From: Tenacibaculum gallaicum
GTDB lineage: Bacteria; Bacteroidota; Bacteroidia; Flavobacteriales; Flavobacteriaceae
Length of the DNA stretch: 64,000 nucleotides
Assembly (NCBI RefSeq): GCF_003387615.1
Contig: NZ_QUNS01000004.1
Span: forward strand, 186,001-250,000
Direction: 5' to 3'
Shown here piece by piece: positions 63,573 to 64,000 of this stretch. How positions within the stretch are numbered: position 1 is the stretch's first letter; every line of letters starts with the position of its first letter. The position numbers and the translations under genes were made by a program. The notes under the pieces were generated by a model. That model did no database searches and was not told the origin of the DNA. It saw nothing but the letters and a program-made list of their open reading frames with translations.

Positions 63573-64000
63573 TTATTCTTTTACAAAGTGAAGGTTTACC
63601 AACTCTAGTACACTTTCTACTGTTGGCATCTTTGCTATTTGTACTTCCTTAAAATGTTTCTTGGCTTCATTAGCGGTAGTATCACCAATGCAAAAGGCTA
63701 TTTTATCTCCTGTATTTTTTTCCATGTAGCTTTCAACTGTTGACGGGCTGTAAAACAATACTCCATTTACTTTTTCATCAACTTTTGATGGACTATACAT
63801 TGTTTTATATGCTTCTACTTCATTTACAACAACTCCATTTGCCTTTAAAAGTATTGGGAGTGTGTCTAAACGTAAGTCACTACAGAAATATGTTACTTCT
63901 TGCCCTTTTAGTTCTTTTGATAAGTAGTCAGATAGTCTTTTCGCGTTTCTTTCTGAATGCGCTACTTTTCCTATACGTTGATCGATTAACTTTTTTGTTC
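63573..64000 (-). CDS. hemD: Uroporphyrinogen-III synthase, N-terminal part beyond window
   Basis: The open frame continues to the window edge and reads GKVAHSERNAKRLSDYLSKE, YFCSDLRLDTLPILLKANG, VVVNEVEAYKT, then VNGVLFYSPSTVESYMEKNT, KIAFCIGDTTANEAKK. This is the second half of HemD, which closes and rearranges the tetrapyrrole ring. It ends 3 nt before hemB. Roughly 140 of about 220-250 residues are visible. Confidence 0.88.
   Translation of the reverse strand, partial: TKKLIDQRIGKVAHSERNAKRLSDYLSKELKGQEVTYFCSDLRLDTLPILLKANGVVVNEVEAYKTMYSPSKVDEKVNGVLFYSPSTVESYMEKNTGDKIAFCIGDTTANEAKKHFKEVQIAKMPTVESVLELVNLHFVKE

Overview
The window is an AT-rich bacterial chromosome segment, most like a marine member of the Flavobacteriaceae (Tenacibaculum-like). 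This rests on the family mix (GLPGLI proteins, TonB-linked outer-membrane proteins with carboxypeptidase-like N-termini, zinc proteases of the DUF5117 type, a SecA enlarged to 1116 residues), on several promoters of the Bacteroidota form TTG-N18/19-TAnnTTTG, and on a type II-C CRISPR-Cas9 locus with 46-nt repeats. I made no database search; the taxonomic call is inference.

Layout. 1-7.4 kb: a partial GNAT gene, mltG, then a minus-strand cluster (thioredoxin-like lipoprotein, outer-membrane barrel, GLPGLI protein, small Cys-containing exported peptide), an XRE regulator and a lysozyme-like secreted protein that has no ATG/GTG/TTG start. 6.7-19.5 kb: housekeeping genes (RsmI-like methylase, low-MW phosphatase, dnaA, thioesterase, cobalamin adenosyltransferase, secA, lipid A-type pyrophosphatase, glycosyltransferase, ung, mutS2-like).

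19.5-28.3 kb is accessory. A minus-strand tyrosine recombinase ending in the integron-type SPLD motif faces two plus-strand cassettes. Each cassette opens with a GTT-type core and closes with the matching inverse core, and a foldable 60-bp attC-like site lies between them. A perfect TTG-N19-TATATTTG promoter sits just before the first junction, where an integron has its cassette promoter. Cassette 1 carries a channel-like membrane protein and a ThsB/DUF1863 TIR-like protein, a candidate Thoeris-type defence pair. Cassette 2 carries two unknown genes with membrane segments. The second attC-like site is cut by a decayed IS1182-type element, followed by gene remnants and small lipoproteins.

28.3-46 kb: hutH, a TlpA-type thioredoxin, a zinc metalloprotease, an ECF sigma/anti-sigma pair, a minus-strand cluster (TonB receptor, TPR lipoprotein, two DUF4331-type proteins), an SDR oxidoreductase with a GNAT, a GG-leader Cys-rich peptide, and a 2-oxoacid dehydrogenase E2. 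46.3-57.4 kb: a helicase with C-terminal membrane segments, a CRISPR array of 28 full repeats plus one truncated repeat, and cas2, cas1, cas9 on the minus strand, with tracrRNA on the plus strand beyond cas9. The repeats carry a promoter-like motif, so each spacer may be transcribed from its own start. 57.4-64 kb: a heme-biosynthesis cluster (hemF, hemE, hemL, hemB, partial hemD) with an EI24-type membrane protein, a thioredoxin-fold protein and a VOC protein inserted.
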